The notes beneath the pieces were generated by a model. That model was not told where the DNA came from. It ran no database searches and saw only the letters and a list, made by a program, of their open reading frames with translations. The translations under genes were made by a program, and so were the position numbers. A stretch of DNA of 64,000 nucleotides from Alteromonas confluentis (GTDB taxonomy: Bacteria; Pseudomonadota; Gammaproteobacteria; Enterobacterales; Alteromonadaceae): positions 62,001-126,000 of the forward strand of contig NZ_MDHN01000028.1 of assembly GCF_001757105.1 (NCBI RefSeq), written 5' to 3'. Shown in pieces: positions 38,085-47,180 of this stretch. Position 1 is the first letter of the stretch; every line of letters starts with the position of its first letter.

Positions 38085-38342
38085 ATGAAAAACGAATTAG
38101 ACAGTAAGTTTCTGCTCAAGGTTTTCGATAAGATTCGCCAGCACGGCAAAAAAGACGGCGAGAAATACCAGCTCAACGGTATTACCGCGTTTACCGACCT
38201 TGAAGGTTATAATGTGTTTGTGGAAGACGCCAAAACCAAACTGCAGTTTGGCTTTCATAACCAATATCACTTCGATTATCCCAACCAGGATGCCTTCGAC
38301 CAATTTGAAAAGAAACTCAAGCAAATCGACAAGGAATACTAG
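38085..38342 (+). CDS. Small protein of DUF3081 type
   Basis: This soluble 85-residue protein reads MKNELDSKFLLKVFDKIRQH, has GITAFTDLEGYNVFVED and LGF/QFGFHNQYHFDYPN segments in the middle and ends in a lysine-rich helix. I assign it to the DUF3081 group by memory of the pattern, with moderate confidence; its function is not known. It is a single gene between the envelope operon and lpxL, and its leader forms a long hairpin reaching almost to the start codon. Confidence 0.75.
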   Translation: MKNELDSKFLLKVFDKIRQHGKKDGEKYQLNGITAFTDLEGYNVFVEDAKTKLQFGFHNQYHFDYPNQDAFDQFEKKLKQIDKEY

Positions 38343-38477
38343 CCGACGAGAAGTGTCAGGCGTGCCTTTTCATTCGCAATCATTCACTGATCCGAGTTTT
38401 TCTACTTTCCTTCGCCCGCCGGTAGGCTAGCGGGCGACAAATGAGTACAATATGCGCCGGTTTATTTTTCGGAAATA

Positions 38478-39413
38478 TTGTTCTTGGCTGCTGCAATCAA
38501 ACCCCCTGTTTTTAAAATCGCTTATCTTGGCCCAAAATATTGGGGCGTATGGATTGGTGCGGGTTTACTTTATCTTTTGCTCTGGTTACCGCTGCCAGTT
38601 ATTCGTGTTCTTGGTGCTGGAGCCGGGCGACTCATTGCCCGTATCGTGCCGAAACGCGTTGCAGTGGCCCGTCGTAATCTAGAATTAACGTATCCTCACA
38701 TGTGTGAGTCGGAGCGTGAAAGCCTGCTAAAAGAGAATATTCGTTGCACAGGTATGGCGCTGTTCGAAACGGGCATGGGCTGGTGGTGGCCAGCATGGCG
38801 AGTGAAAAAGCATTTCCATGTAGAGGGCTATGAACATGTAGAGGCCGCGCTGGCTGGGGGCAAAGGCGTGTTTGGCATGGCGCTGCATAACATGAACCTT
38901 GAAATTGCCTGCCGCGGTTTGGGGTACACCCATCCTGCTATCGCATTTTACCGTAAGCACGATAATCCGCTGATGGATTACCTGCAATATCACGGTCGCG
39001 CCCGTTCAAATAAGTACATGATTCACAAACGTAACGCCAAAGCCTTACTTGCGGCACTGGGGGAACAGGAATTGTGTCTGTATCTGCCCGATCAAGATTA
39101 TGGTCGCGCACAAAGTATTTTTGTCCCTTTCGGTGGCGTCGCTGAAACGGCCACGACAACAGCAACGCTAATGTTTATTCGCCGTACAGATGCCGTTCCC
39201 ATGATAGTGACGTCTCAATACACAAAAAAGGGTTACAAAGTAAAAATCTATCCACCTCTGGAAGCACTGCGTGAACTCGATGATGTTCCAGCGCTCACCC
39301 TGCTGAATGAGCACATCGAAGCCATTGTCTCAGAGCAGCCGGAAAGTTACTTGTGGATGCATAAGAGGTTTAAAACCCGTCCTACTGAAGACACCCCTTC
39401 GCTTTACAATTAA
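38478..39413 (+). CDS. lpxL: Lipid A biosynthesis acyltransferase LpxL-type
   Basis: This 311-residue inner-membrane acyltransferase adds a secondary acyl chain to Kdo2-lipid IVA. It has one N-terminal membrane helix, the catalytic His/Glu pair in LHNMNLEIACR, and conserved FYRKHDNPLMDYLQ, LPDQDYG and the C-terminal WMHKRFKTRP, all matching E. coli LpxL. The start is TTG at 38478, with GGA seven bases upstream; no in-frame ATG fits. LpxL versus LpxM cannot be fully separated by eye, but the similarity is closest to LpxL. Confidence 0.9.
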   Translation: MFLAAAIKPPVFKIAYLGPKYWGVWIGAGLLYLLLWLPLPVIRVLGAGAGRLIARIVPKRVAVARRNLELTYPHMCESERESLLKENIRCTGMALFETGMGWWWPAWRVKKHFHVEGYEHVEAALAGGKGVFGMALHNMNLEIACRGLGYTHPAIAFYRKHDNPLMDYLQYHGRARSNKYMIHKRNAKALLAALGEQELCLYLPDQDYGRAQSIFVPFGGVAETATTTATLMFIRRTDAVPMIVTSQYTKKGYKVKIYPPLEALRELDDVPALTLLNEHIEAIVSEQPESYLWMHKRFKTRPTEDTPSLYN

Positions 39414-39535
39414 ATGTGCCGCCCGCTTTACATCGGTGTTGCACAACCTAAAATTAAACTATGATAGTTTGATATTTCTCCTTCGCTTGCTCGCCGCTGC
39501 GGGCAAGCCCGAATAAACAGTAGTACGGATGAGCT

Positions 39536-40150
39536 ATGGCGAAGCAACCTCAGTCTGATGCCGCTTTTTGGGCAAAACACCTTGGCGTAGCCATTGCTGT
39601 GCTGATTGTCGCAGGCATCGTGGTGTATTTTTATCGAAGTAGTGGCGCTGAATCCGCACCTGAAGCGGCCAGCCAGGAAAAATCGATTTCCAGTGGCCTT
39701 TCGGAGTTCTATCGAGAATACCGGATGACGAGCACCGATGTTATTGATGACGAGAGCAGTGACTTTGTACTCGAACTAAATAACAGTGAGGAAAGCCTCG
39801 ATGCTCAACTTGCTGGCATGTCCAGTGATTTGAAACCTGCCAATAAGCGTTGGGTGGGTGAGCATAAGTTTCGTAGTTTCAAAGCTGGAAATACGCTTAG
39901 GGAAGCCATCACCCGTTATGCCGAGCAAGAAGGCATGCAAGTGATTTGGGATTTAGATCAGGATTTCGTGATCAAGTATCAATTTCAGATGAACAATACC
40001 ATTGTTGGTTCCTTGTCTGATATCGCCAAAGCCGTGAATGCAAACTTTGAAGACGGAGTGGGTACTTACGTTTGTCCTCAACAGCGTTCGCTGGTGGTGA
40101 CCGAGGAAGAAACTGCGTTTCTGAAAAAGAATTGTTCGGCGGTGAATTAA
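39536..40150 (+). CDS. Membrane-anchored TcpQ-domain protein
   Basis: This 204-residue protein has one N-terminal membrane helix (about residues 15-32), an acidic Ser-rich periplasmic linker, and a C-terminal domain of the TcpQ/PilL-N type (GNTLREAITRYAEQEGMQVI followed by WDLDQDFVIKY and the end segment GTYVCPQQRSLVV). TcpQ domains usually sit beside type IV pilus secretins and help stabilise them. Here there is no pilus gene nearby, so this is an orphan copy. Convergent with glnE. Confidence 0.78.
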   Translation: MAKQPQSDAAFWAKHLGVAIAVLIVAGIVVYFYRSSGAESAPEAASQEKSISSGLSEFYREYRMTSTDVIDDESSDFVLELNNSEESLDAQLAGMSSDLKPANKRWVGEHKFRSFKAGNTLREAITRYAEQEGMQVIWDLDQDFVIKYQFQMNNTIVGSLSDIAKAVNANFEDGVGTYVCPQQRSLVVTEEETAFLKKNCSAVN

Positions 40151-40161
40151 CCGCCGACATG

Positions 40162-43059
40162 TCAGGTACTTTCTGCGTCACTAAAGATTTCTGACCACAC
40201 TTTCTTCACCTCTGCGCGTAAATCACTGAGGTCGCTTTGATCGGCAAATCGATGGTCGGCTAAGGTAAGCTGATGATAACGATCCCGCAGTTGTAAGTAG
40301 GCGTCTTGCAGCTGTTGTGACGTCGAATCTGACAGCAAATTTGCATCTCTTGCTGCATCTATAATACGAAGATTATCTGGATAGCGGGTAAGTGCAGCAT
40401 TGTTACTGGCATGACCAAGCACCAGAAACTGAGCAATAAACTCAATGTCTGTGATACCACCATTACACTGCTTCAAATCGATTCCTGCGTCGGTATCTGA
40501 CAACAAATGCTCGCGCATTTTCTTACGCATCTGGCTAACCTCAGCGGCCAATTTGTTTACGTCTCTGTGCTGACACAGAATGTCTTTGCGAGCGGCTTCA
40601 AAATCGTCCAATAGGTTGCTGTCACCCGTAATGCCACGGGCTCGCACCAATGCTTGATGTTCCCAAGTCCAGGCATCTTCTTTCTGATATTTAATAAACC
40701 CCTGGAGGTGACAACTGAGCAATCCCGAATTGCCCGAAGGACGCAGGCGAAGATCGGTTTCGTAAAGTTGTCCAAACAGGGTTTTAGTACTGAGCAAGTG
40801 CATCATGCGTTGCGACAATTTGATGTAAAACTGATTGGCATCGAGTTGGCGTTTACCGTTGGTGTAACTGTCTCGCGGGGCGTTATGGATAAATACCATA
40901 TCGAGATCAGAGCCGTAACCCAATTCGTAGCCGCCGAGTTTGCCGTAGCCTATTATCGCAAATCCGTATTCATCGTCCTGAAGGTGTGCCGGTTTGCCAT
41001 ATTTTTCCGTGGTATGTTGCCACGCGCTGGCAAGTACGTTTTCCAGCATGACCTCTGCCAGTGCGGTCAATTTGTCACTTACGCTGGCAATAGGCAACGA
41101 GCCGCTGATGTCACTGGCGGCAATACGGAGTTGCTGGCAAAGTTTAAACTGTCGCCATGCATCCATGGTCATTTCCACATCTTCCGGCTCGATGCGCATT
41201 AGCGACTGTCGCAACTCGTCACGATAGACACTCAAGCTCTGATTGAAATCCGTTTTTTGTTGCTGAAGGTAGAGCGGCGTGAGCAGCTCGTCGAGCAATA
41301 GGGGGAAGCGCTGGATTTGATCGGCTATCCATTGGCTACGGTCACAGAGTTTAAGGAGTTGTTTGAGAACATCCGGGTTCTCCAACAATAAGTCGAGATA
41401 GGTGGTTCGGCCGGTTATTGCGCTTATCACCGATAGCGCCCGATCTAATACGACTCGTGCTTTCTGCGGCGCTTGCTCGATAAGTACGTAAAGCACTTCC
41501 GGCATGAGTTTATTGAGGGTGTCACGTCCACGCTGCCCCAGTCTCGACTGGCTGAGTTTGTCGCGAAATGCCATAAATCGGGTGTAAATAGCATCAGCAT
41601 CATCAGGGTGGATAGGTGGACACAGCAGAGCGGAGAATTCAGCCGGACTCAGCGACAGATTCCAGGCATCCTGGCAGCGCTTGAATACGCTGTCGTCGGC
41701 ATCATGGCTATCTTCACTGTTATCAATTAGGCCTCGGAACATGATGTGGACACTGTCACAGACATCAGCCAATCCCTCTAAGAACGCATCATAGTCTTCA
41801 AATCCCATCACTTCAGCAACAATGGCCCGACGCATGTCGTCATCAGGCAGAAGCTGGGTTTGTTCGTCATTCATTTGTTGCAGGGTGTGCTCGGCTTTGC
41901 GAAGAAACAGATAGTGACGGTAAAGGGCGCCAATATCTTCTTCTGAAGCCAGGTTTTTTCCTGCTATGGCTTGTAGCGTCTGTTTTAAACCTTTTACCTG
42001 CAAGGCCGGTTCGCGTCCGCCGTGGATAAGTTGAAAACTTTGTGCGAAAAACTCGATTTCTCTGATCCCGCCGGCGCCCAGCTTAATGTTACTGGTTAAC
42101 TGACGTCGCCGCTGCTCTGAGGCAATCAAGCCTTTCATTTCACGTAGGGCATCAATGGTGGTGAAATCCAGATACCGTCGGAAAATAAATGGGCGCAGTA
42201 TGTTTTCAACGTCCTGTCGATACGGGGAGGGAGGATTCAGCACCCTGGCCTTGATCATGGCAAAGCGTTCCCAGTGGCGCCCCTGTTCTTGGTAGTAGTC
42301 TTCGAACGCTGCCATGTGCATCACAAGAGGCCCGCTATCGCCAAACGGACGCAAACGCATATCAACACGGTAAACCTGACCATCTGTGGTTATTTTATTG
42401 AGTGCGTTAGTCAGTTTCTGCGCGAGTTTAATAAAAAACTGTTGGTTTTCGATGGGCTTCTTCGCCCCTTCCGTCTCCCCTTTTTCTGGATAAACAAAAA
42501 TCAGGTCGATATCTGATGAAAAATTCAGTTCCTTACCGCCGAGCTTTCCCATGCCCAGAATCAACATGGGTTGCGGGCCGTGTTCGCCCATGGGAACGCC
42601 GTAGCGTTGGCAGTGTTGTTGGTACAAGCTGTTGTAGGCGCCTAGAATTAGTGCGTCAGCCAGTGCTGAAACCTGGGTGAGCGAGGTTTCAATGGTTTGC
42701 TGATTCAGCATGTCGAGCCAGGTTATTCTGGCCATATGCTGATTGCGAAAAACCCGTAATGCTTTTGTCAGGCCAGCTTCATCTTGTCCCGCTAGCAACG
42801 GCGAGAGGGCATTGCTAAATGCGTCTACGGTATCGACAACAGGTTTCTTTGACAGACACTCAGAGAGTAGAGTCGGGTGAGCAAGGCATTGACGGAAAAT
42901 AAATTCGCTACAGCCCAGAGCCGCTATAATTGTCTCTTCATGTTCACTGAATTCGCTGAGGTGCGGATGTCGTTCGCAAAGGCTTTGCCAGGCTTGTTCA
43001 CCCTTTTTCTGGATAATCCTGTTTTTTAGTTTTGTCGTAGGCATAATACGCGGGATCAT
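40162..43059 (-). CDS. glnE: Glutamate-ammonia-ligase adenylyltransferase/deadenylase
   Basis: GlnE adds and removes AMP on glutamine synthetase in response to PII. The 965-residue protein has both nucleotidyltransferase domains: the N-terminal deadenylase centre GKLGGKELNFSSDIDLIFVY and the C-terminal adenylylase centre GKLGGYELGYGSDLDMVFIH, with the intervening regulatory helices. E. coli GlnE is 946 residues. A second in-frame ATG 15 bases downstream (43044) is an equally possible start; neither has a clear ribosome-binding site. Confidence 0.95.
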   Translation of the reverse strand: MIPRIMPTTKLKNRIIQKKGEQAWQSLCERHPHLSEFSEHEETIIAALGCSEFIFRQCLAHPTLLSECLSKKPVVDTVDAFSNALSPLLAGQDEAGLTKALRVFRNQHMARITWLDMLNQQTIETSLTQVSALADALILGAYNSLYQQHCQRYGVPMGEHGPQPMLILGMGKLGGKELNFSSDIDLIFVYPEKGETEGAKKPIENQQFFIKLAQKLTNALNKITTDGQVYRVDMRLRPFGDSGPLVMHMAAFEDYYQEQGRHWERFAMIKARVLNPPSPYRQDVENILRPFIFRRYLDFTTIDALREMKGLIASEQRRRQLTSNIKLGAGGIREIEFFAQSFQLIHGGREPALQVKGLKQTLQAIAGKNLASEEDIGALYRHYLFLRKAEHTLQQMNDEQTQLLPDDDMRRAIVAEVMGFEDYDAFLEGLADVCDSVHIMFRGLIDNSEDSHDADDSVFKRCQDAWNLSLSPAEFSALLCPPIHPDDADAIYTRFMAFRDKLSQSRLGQRGRDTLNKLMPEVLYVLIEQAPQKARVVLDRALSVISAITGRTTYLDLLLENPDVLKQLLKLCDRSQWIADQIQRFPLLLDELLTPLYLQQQKTDFNQSLSVYRDELRQSLMRIEPEDVEMTMDAWRQFKLCQQLRIAASDISGSLPIASVSDKLTALAEVMLENVLASAWQHTTEKYGKPAHLQDDEYGFAIIGYGKLGGYELGYGSDLDMVFIHNAPRDSYTNGKRQLDANQFYIKLSQRMMHLLSTKTLFGQLYETDLRLRPSGNSGLLSCHLQGFIKYQKEDAWTWEHQALVRARGITGDSNLLDDFEAARKDILCQHRDVNKLAAEVSQMRKKMREHLLSDTDAGIDLKQCNGGITDIEFIAQFLVLGHASNNAALTRYPDNLRIIDAARDANLLSDSTSQQLQDAYLQLRDRYHQLTLADHRFADQSDLSDLRAEVKKVWSEIFSDAEST

Positions 43060-43150
43060 TTATATCGGTATGCGCCGAGTCTGGCATAAGATGCGGATGG
43101 TCTCCAGTTCAACAGTTACAACTTTCCTTTTATTTTCGGAGTGATAGTTC

Positions 43151-44071
43151 ATGGATGCGTTGGTTAAGTTAAACCCGGTTCCCCACGACATATGGATATA
43201 CCTGCTGATTGATATTGCTATCGCGCTGGCGCTTTTGATGGTGATGAAGTGGCTGTCTGGTGCTTTTCGCAAACATTCCGTAGTAGAAGAGTTAGGGGTT
43301 CAGGATAACTTCGCATTCGGCATTAGCATGGCCGGTGGCATGTTATCACTCTGTATCGTGTTGGCATCTGTTGTCGGGCGTCATGTAGGACAAGGCTACA
43401 CGGAAGCCGCAATTGGAATGATTACCTTTGGTCTGGTGGGGGTCGTTCTGGTGAAGTTCGGCCGCTTCGCCCACGACAAAATTGTGCTAAACCGACTCGA
43501 TACCATGGGGCTTATTGAAGATCGCAGCGTCAGTGTGGCATTGGTGGATGCATCCAGTCTCATCGCCAGCGCAATTATCCTGCGTAGTATGATGCTGTGG
43601 GTCGATGGCAGTGATATGAACGCGCTAATTGCGATTATCACTGGCTTTACCGTCGTGTTGGCGCTATTGATGATGATGACCCGGCTCTACGAAATCCGCT
43701 ATGCCAGAGACAATCAAAACGACTCGTTTCAGGGAGCATTGCGAAAAGGTCAGCTTGCATTAGCGGTGGAACATGCCGGTAATTTGCTGGGGATCGCTAT
43801 GATTGTGTCGTCAGCCAGTCATCTGCTTACCTATAATCCTTCCGGTTACGTGAGCAACATCACCGGCTGGCTGATTACCGGGGCAATCTTGTCATTGGCT
43901 CTGTTGGTGTTAGTGACGCTCAGTAAAAAGCTACTCTTGATTGGCCTGGATTATCGCCAGGAAGTCGATCAACAACATAACGTGGGCGTAGCGTGTTTAG
44001 AGCTTACGTTGAGCATCGGTATCGCACTGGTGGTAAACGGTATTCTGGCTTTTCTGGACGTTAGCGTTTAA
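43151..44071 (+). CDS. DUF350 multi-pass membrane protein
   Basis: This 306-residue protein has eight to nine predicted membrane helices in two DUF350 repeats (FAFGISMAGGMLSLCIVLAS and the second half with NVGVACLELTLSIGIALVVN). The family is of unknown function, found often with stress or glutathionylspermidine-type genes, none of which is here. Divergent from glnE with about 90 bases between. No enzyme motif is visible. Confidence 0.83.
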   Translation: MDALVKLNPVPHDIWIYLLIDIAIALALLMVMKWLSGAFRKHSVVEELGVQDNFAFGISMAGGMLSLCIVLASVVGRHVGQGYTEAAIGMITFGLVGVVLVKFGRFAHDKIVLNRLDTMGLIEDRSVSVALVDASSLIASAIILRSMMLWVDGSDMNALIAIITGFTVVLALLMMMTRLYEIRYARDNQNDSFQGALRKGQLALAVEHAGNLLGIAMIVSSASHLLTYNPSGYVSNITGWLITGAILSLALLVLVTLSKKLLLIGLDYRQEVDQQHNVGVACLELTLSIGIALVVNGILAFLDVSV

Positions 44072-44096
44072 CGACAAATTCAATGCAGAGGGGCGC

Positions 44097-44447
44097 TTAG
44101 TCATCTTGAAAAAGGTGGGTGCAAACCTCTGCTTTGAAGGGGAATGGCCGTACGCCTTTAATCAGCGCCAGTTTCTGAGGCCGCTTTAACTGTTTCAAAC
44201 TATACTCGGCGCGCATGGCGTCAGATTTACCAGACACTGAAGCAATCCATCTGAACTTTATCGGGCCTTTACCTTTCAAAGCTCTCGCTCCGCCTTTAAT
44301 TTCTCCGCGATGTTGTCGAATGCGACGTTGCGGGGACGTGGTCACGCCGGTGTAAAGCTGGCCAAGACGATTTTCAACGATGTAGATATACCACTGCGGC
44401 GCCGTTGTCTGCTCTTTTGTATCGATGACTGGTATACTCTGCTGCAA
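44097..44447 (-). CDS. GIY-YIG domain protein (UPF0213/SLX1-like)
   Basis: This 116-residue protein is a single GIY-YIG endonuclease fold: WYIYIVENRLGQLYTGVTTS carries the YIY...YTG core, with catalytic Arg in PQRRIRQH and Glu in AMRAEYSLKQLKR. UPF0213 members are small stand-alone nucleases of unknown target. It is divergent from hldE with only 23 bases between the starts, so the promoters overlap the genes. Confidence 0.88.
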   Translation of the reverse strand: MQQSIPVIDTKEQTTAPQWYIYIVENRLGQLYTGVTTSPQRRIRQHRGEIKGGARALKGKGPIKFRWIASVSGKSDAMRAEYSLKQLKRPQKLALIKGVRPFPFKAEVCTHLFQDD

Positions 44448-44470
44448 CTTAAAAGCTAGTAAATAAAACG

Positions 44471-45898
44471 ATGATTCTACCAGACTTTAGCGCAACGCGT
44501 ATTCTGATTGTCGGCGACCTGATGCTTGATCGGTACTGGACCGGCGGCACCGGCAGAATTTCCCCTGAAGCACCGGTTCCTGTGGTCAATGTGAACAGTA
44601 CCGAAGACCGTCCCGGTGGCGCTGCCAACGTGGCAATTAATGCTGCATCATTAGGTGCAAATGTCACTTTGCTGGGGCTTTGCGGTGACGATGAAAATGC
44701 CGCTATTCTTGCAGAAAGGCTCACATCGTTTGATATTCAGCATGAGTTAGTCCGTTGTCATGGACACGATACGATTACCAAATTGCGTATTATGAGTCGA
44801 AATCAGCAACTGTTGCGCCTGGATTTCGAAAAGAGCTTCGCCGATGTGGATAAAAGCGCACTTGTCGCTGCTTACGAAAAAGCGCTGGCAGATCACGATT
44901 TAGTGGTGCTTTCCGACTATGCAAAAGGCTGTCTGTCGGATGCCCAGGTGTTTATTAAAGCTGCGAAAGCGGCGGGTAAACCTGTCGTTATCGATCCTAA
45001 AGGGCAAGACTTCTCGCGCTATGCGGGTGCTACACTCATCACACCTAACCGGGCAGAACTTGAGTTAGTGAAAGGCCCTGCCGATGATGAGACCACCCTG
45101 GTTGCCCAAGCAGAGTCATTAAGAGATGAACTTGAACTGGACGCAATTTTACTTACCCGGTCTGAGCAGGGCATGACGCTGTTTTGTGCTGATGAAGCCC
45201 CGTTCCATTTACCGGCGAAAGCGAAAGAAGTTTACGATGTGACCGGTGCCGGTGATACCGTCGTGTCGGTGCTGGCATCTGCCATCGCTGCTGGCGTGAG
45301 CATGCCTGACGCCTGCGTGTTGGCAAACATTGCTGCAAGTATTGTCGTTGGCAAGTTAGGTACCTCTACAGTAACTACTACGGAACTCGCTGTTGCGTTG
45401 GGTGAACAATCCAGCCATCTGGATGGTGGCGTGATGACCGAAGAGCAGCTCTTGTCTGCTATGGCCCAGGCCCGACATCGTGGCGAACGCATTGTGATGA
45501 CCAATGGGTGCTTTGATATTCTGCATGCGGGTCACGTGAGCTATCTGGAAGCTGCCGCTAAACTTGGTGACCGCTTGATTGTTGCCGTGAATGACGACGC
45601 ATCGGTATCGCGGCTAAAAGGGCCGGGTCGACCCATCAATAATGTCAGTCGAAGAATGGCAGTGCTGGCAGGTTTAGCTGCCGTAGATTGGGTCGTTCCA
45701 TTCAGCGAAGACACGCCGCAACGTTTGATCGCCGGGCTGCTACCAGACATTCTGGTGAAAGGGGGAGACTACAAGGTAGAGGAAATCGCCGGCGGCCAGG
45801 AAGTCATGGAGAATGGCGGTGAAGTGCGGGTGTTGCACTTTGAAGAGGGTGTGTCGACAACGGGAATAATCAGCCAAATCGTTAGTAAACAGCAGTAG
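44471..45898 (+). CDS. hldE: Bifunctional heptose 7-phosphate kinase / heptose 1-phosphate adenylyltransferase
   Basis: HldE makes ADP-heptose for the lipopolysaccharide inner core. The N-terminal PfkB-type kinase domain (residues ~1-320: [19 protein letters not shown] and the anion hole VTGAGDTV) is fused to a C-terminal nucleotidyltransferase domain ([20 protein letters not shown]). Length 475 matches the fused family. It fits with LpxL nearby in envelope biogenesis. A ten-pair hairpin follows the gene. Confidence 0.96.
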   Translation: MILPDFSATRILIVGDLMLDRYWTGGTGRISPEAPVPVVNVNSTEDRPGGAANVAINAASLGANVTLLGLCGDDENAAILAERLTSFDIQHELVRCHGHDTITKLRIMSRNQQLLRLDFEKSFADVDKSALVAAYEKALADHDLVVLSDYAKGCLSDAQVFIKAAKAAGKPVVIDPKGQDFSRYAGATLITPNRAELELVKGPADDETTLVAQAESLRDELELDAILLTRSEQGMTLFCADEAPFHLPAKAKEVYDVTGAGDTVVSVLASAIAAGVSMPDACVLANIAASIVVGKLGTSTVTTTELAVALGEQSSHLDGGVMTEEQLLSAMAQARHRGERIVMTNGCFDILHAGHVSYLEAAAKLGDRLIVAVNDDASVSRLKGPGRPINNVSRRMAVLAGLAAVDWVVPFSEDTPQRLIAGLLPDILVKGGDYKVEEIAGGQEVMENGGEVRVLHFEEGVSTTGIISQIVSKQQ

Positions 45899-45907
45899 GC
45901 AGAAATC

Positions 45908-45931
45908 CCGCTTTATTCGTCAATAAAGCGG
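45908..45931 (+). terminator. Hairpin after hldE
   Basis: CCGCTTTATT and AATAAAGCGG form a perfect ten-pair stem with a CGTC tetraloop just after the hldE stop. No T-tract follows on the plus strand, so it may only protect the 3' end or terminate weakly. Confidence 0.45.
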
Positions 45932-46010
45932 CTTCAGGCATAGCGATACTCACGGCTTTACGATACCCTTAAATCTTCACAAGACGTGGTTTAAGCATAG
46001 CGGTATATTC

Positions 46011-47102
46011 ATGTACGAAAGTTTTTATGGACTCGATTCCAAGCCATTCCAGTTGACCCCGGATCCGGCGTTTTTCTTTGCCAGTAAGTGGCACAAACGG
46101 GCGATGTCATACTTACAGTATGGTCTGTCGCAAGCAGAAGGATTTATCGTTATCACCGGTGATATCGGTACCGGTAAAACCACCATCGCTAACAGCCTGC
46201 TGGCTGAAATTGAAGATGATATTGTTGCTGCTCAAATCGTAACACCCAAACTCACGCCAGACGAACTGGTGAAAATGGTGGCATCAAAGTTCGGGATCAA
46301 TACAGCGGGTTTGACTAAAGCCGATATTCTAAAAGAACTTGAGTCTTTCCTTTATGCCTTAAGCCAACAAGGCCGTCGCGCGCTTTTACTGGTAGATGAA
46401 GCGCAGAACCTGCCGCTGGAAACCATCGAAGAATTGCGAATGTTGTCTAACTTCCAGCAGAATGGTAAACCCTTGTTGCAGAGCTTTCTGTTAGGTCAGG
46501 AAGAACTTCAGCCTATTTTGCGTGCGCCGAACATGGAGCAGTTCCGTCAGCGTATCGTTGCATCGTGTCATTTGGCCCCATTGGTAGCCGAGGAAGTAGT
46601 TCGCTACATTGAATATCGTATGGAGCATGCAGGTTGGAATCGTGGCGCGTTGTTCTCTCAGGAAGCGTATTCTCGTATTCACGAATTCACCCGGGGCGTA
46701 CCAAGAAAAATTAATACGCTCATGGACCGCATCCTTCTGTACGGATTTCTTGAAGAGTTGGAAACCCTGGATGAAGAAGCAGTCAATGCGGTGATCAGCG
46801 AAGTCAAAGACGAGATGTTTGTACCTGACTCACCGTTAGCTGAGATGGATGAAGACGATGACGACGAAGAAATGGATTTGTCAGAGGTTATGGCGAGCCT
46901 GAAGCAAAAAGGCCCTCATTCAAAATTGATTACGCCAAAAGGTAAAGAAGTGCAGGACGCCGAATACTATAAGGCAATGCTTGCTGAGCTGGTGGATGCA
47001 TTGGACGATGCGATTGCGCATAAGGTTAAGCTCACGCAATACATCGATAAAATGCTTAAGAAGAAGTATCAGACGTACGTCCGCATGAAAGACGAGGAAT
47101 GA
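46011..47102 (+). CDS. XrtA-associated AAA ATPase (ExeA-like)
   Basis: This 363-residue ATPase starts MYESFYGLDSKPFQLTPDPA, which is characteristic of the ExeA/XrtA-associated ATPase group. Walker A GDIGTGKTT (50-58) and Walker B LLLVDEAQ (125-132) are intact. The C-terminal extension holds an acidic stretch (DEDDDDEEMD) and a helical tail. In XrtA loci this protein is thought to energise or regulate polysaccharide assembly or protein sorting. It is convergent with the outer-membrane protein gene, with a shared terminator between. Confidence 0.88.
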   Translation: MYESFYGLDSKPFQLTPDPAFFFASKWHKRAMSYLQYGLSQAEGFIVITGDIGTGKTTIANSLLAEIEDDIVAAQIVTPKLTPDELVKMVASKFGINTAGLTKADILKELESFLYALSQQGRRALLLVDEAQNLPLETIEELRMLSNFQQNGKPLLQSFLLGQEELQPILRAPNMEQFRQRIVASCHLAPLVAEEVVRYIEYRMEHAGWNRGALFSQEAYSRIHEFTRGVPRKINTLMDRILLYGFLEELETLDEEAVNAVISEVKDEMFVPDSPLAEMDEDDDDEEMDLSEVMASLKQKGPHSKLITPKGKEVQDAEYYKAMLAELVDALDDAIAHKVKLTQYIDKMLKKKYQTYVRMKDEE

Positions 47103-47137
47103 TGGCATTGGGTTAATCTCAATAACCGTCAGCCAAC

Positions 47138-47167
47138 AAAAAACGCCGCATAAAGCGGCGTTTTTTA
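47138..47167. terminator. Bidirectional terminator between ATPase and XrtA-locus barrel gene
   Basis: ACGCCGC-ATAAA-GCGGCGT flanked by A6 and T6 forms a strong stem that can end both convergent transcripts. Confidence 0.85.
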
Positions 47168-47180
47168 TTGAACGTTAAAC

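Noticed and set aside
38412..38437. GC-rich hairpin TCGCCCGC/GCGGGCGA before lpxL
   Set aside because: A perfect stem but no T-tract on either side, so not called as a terminator.
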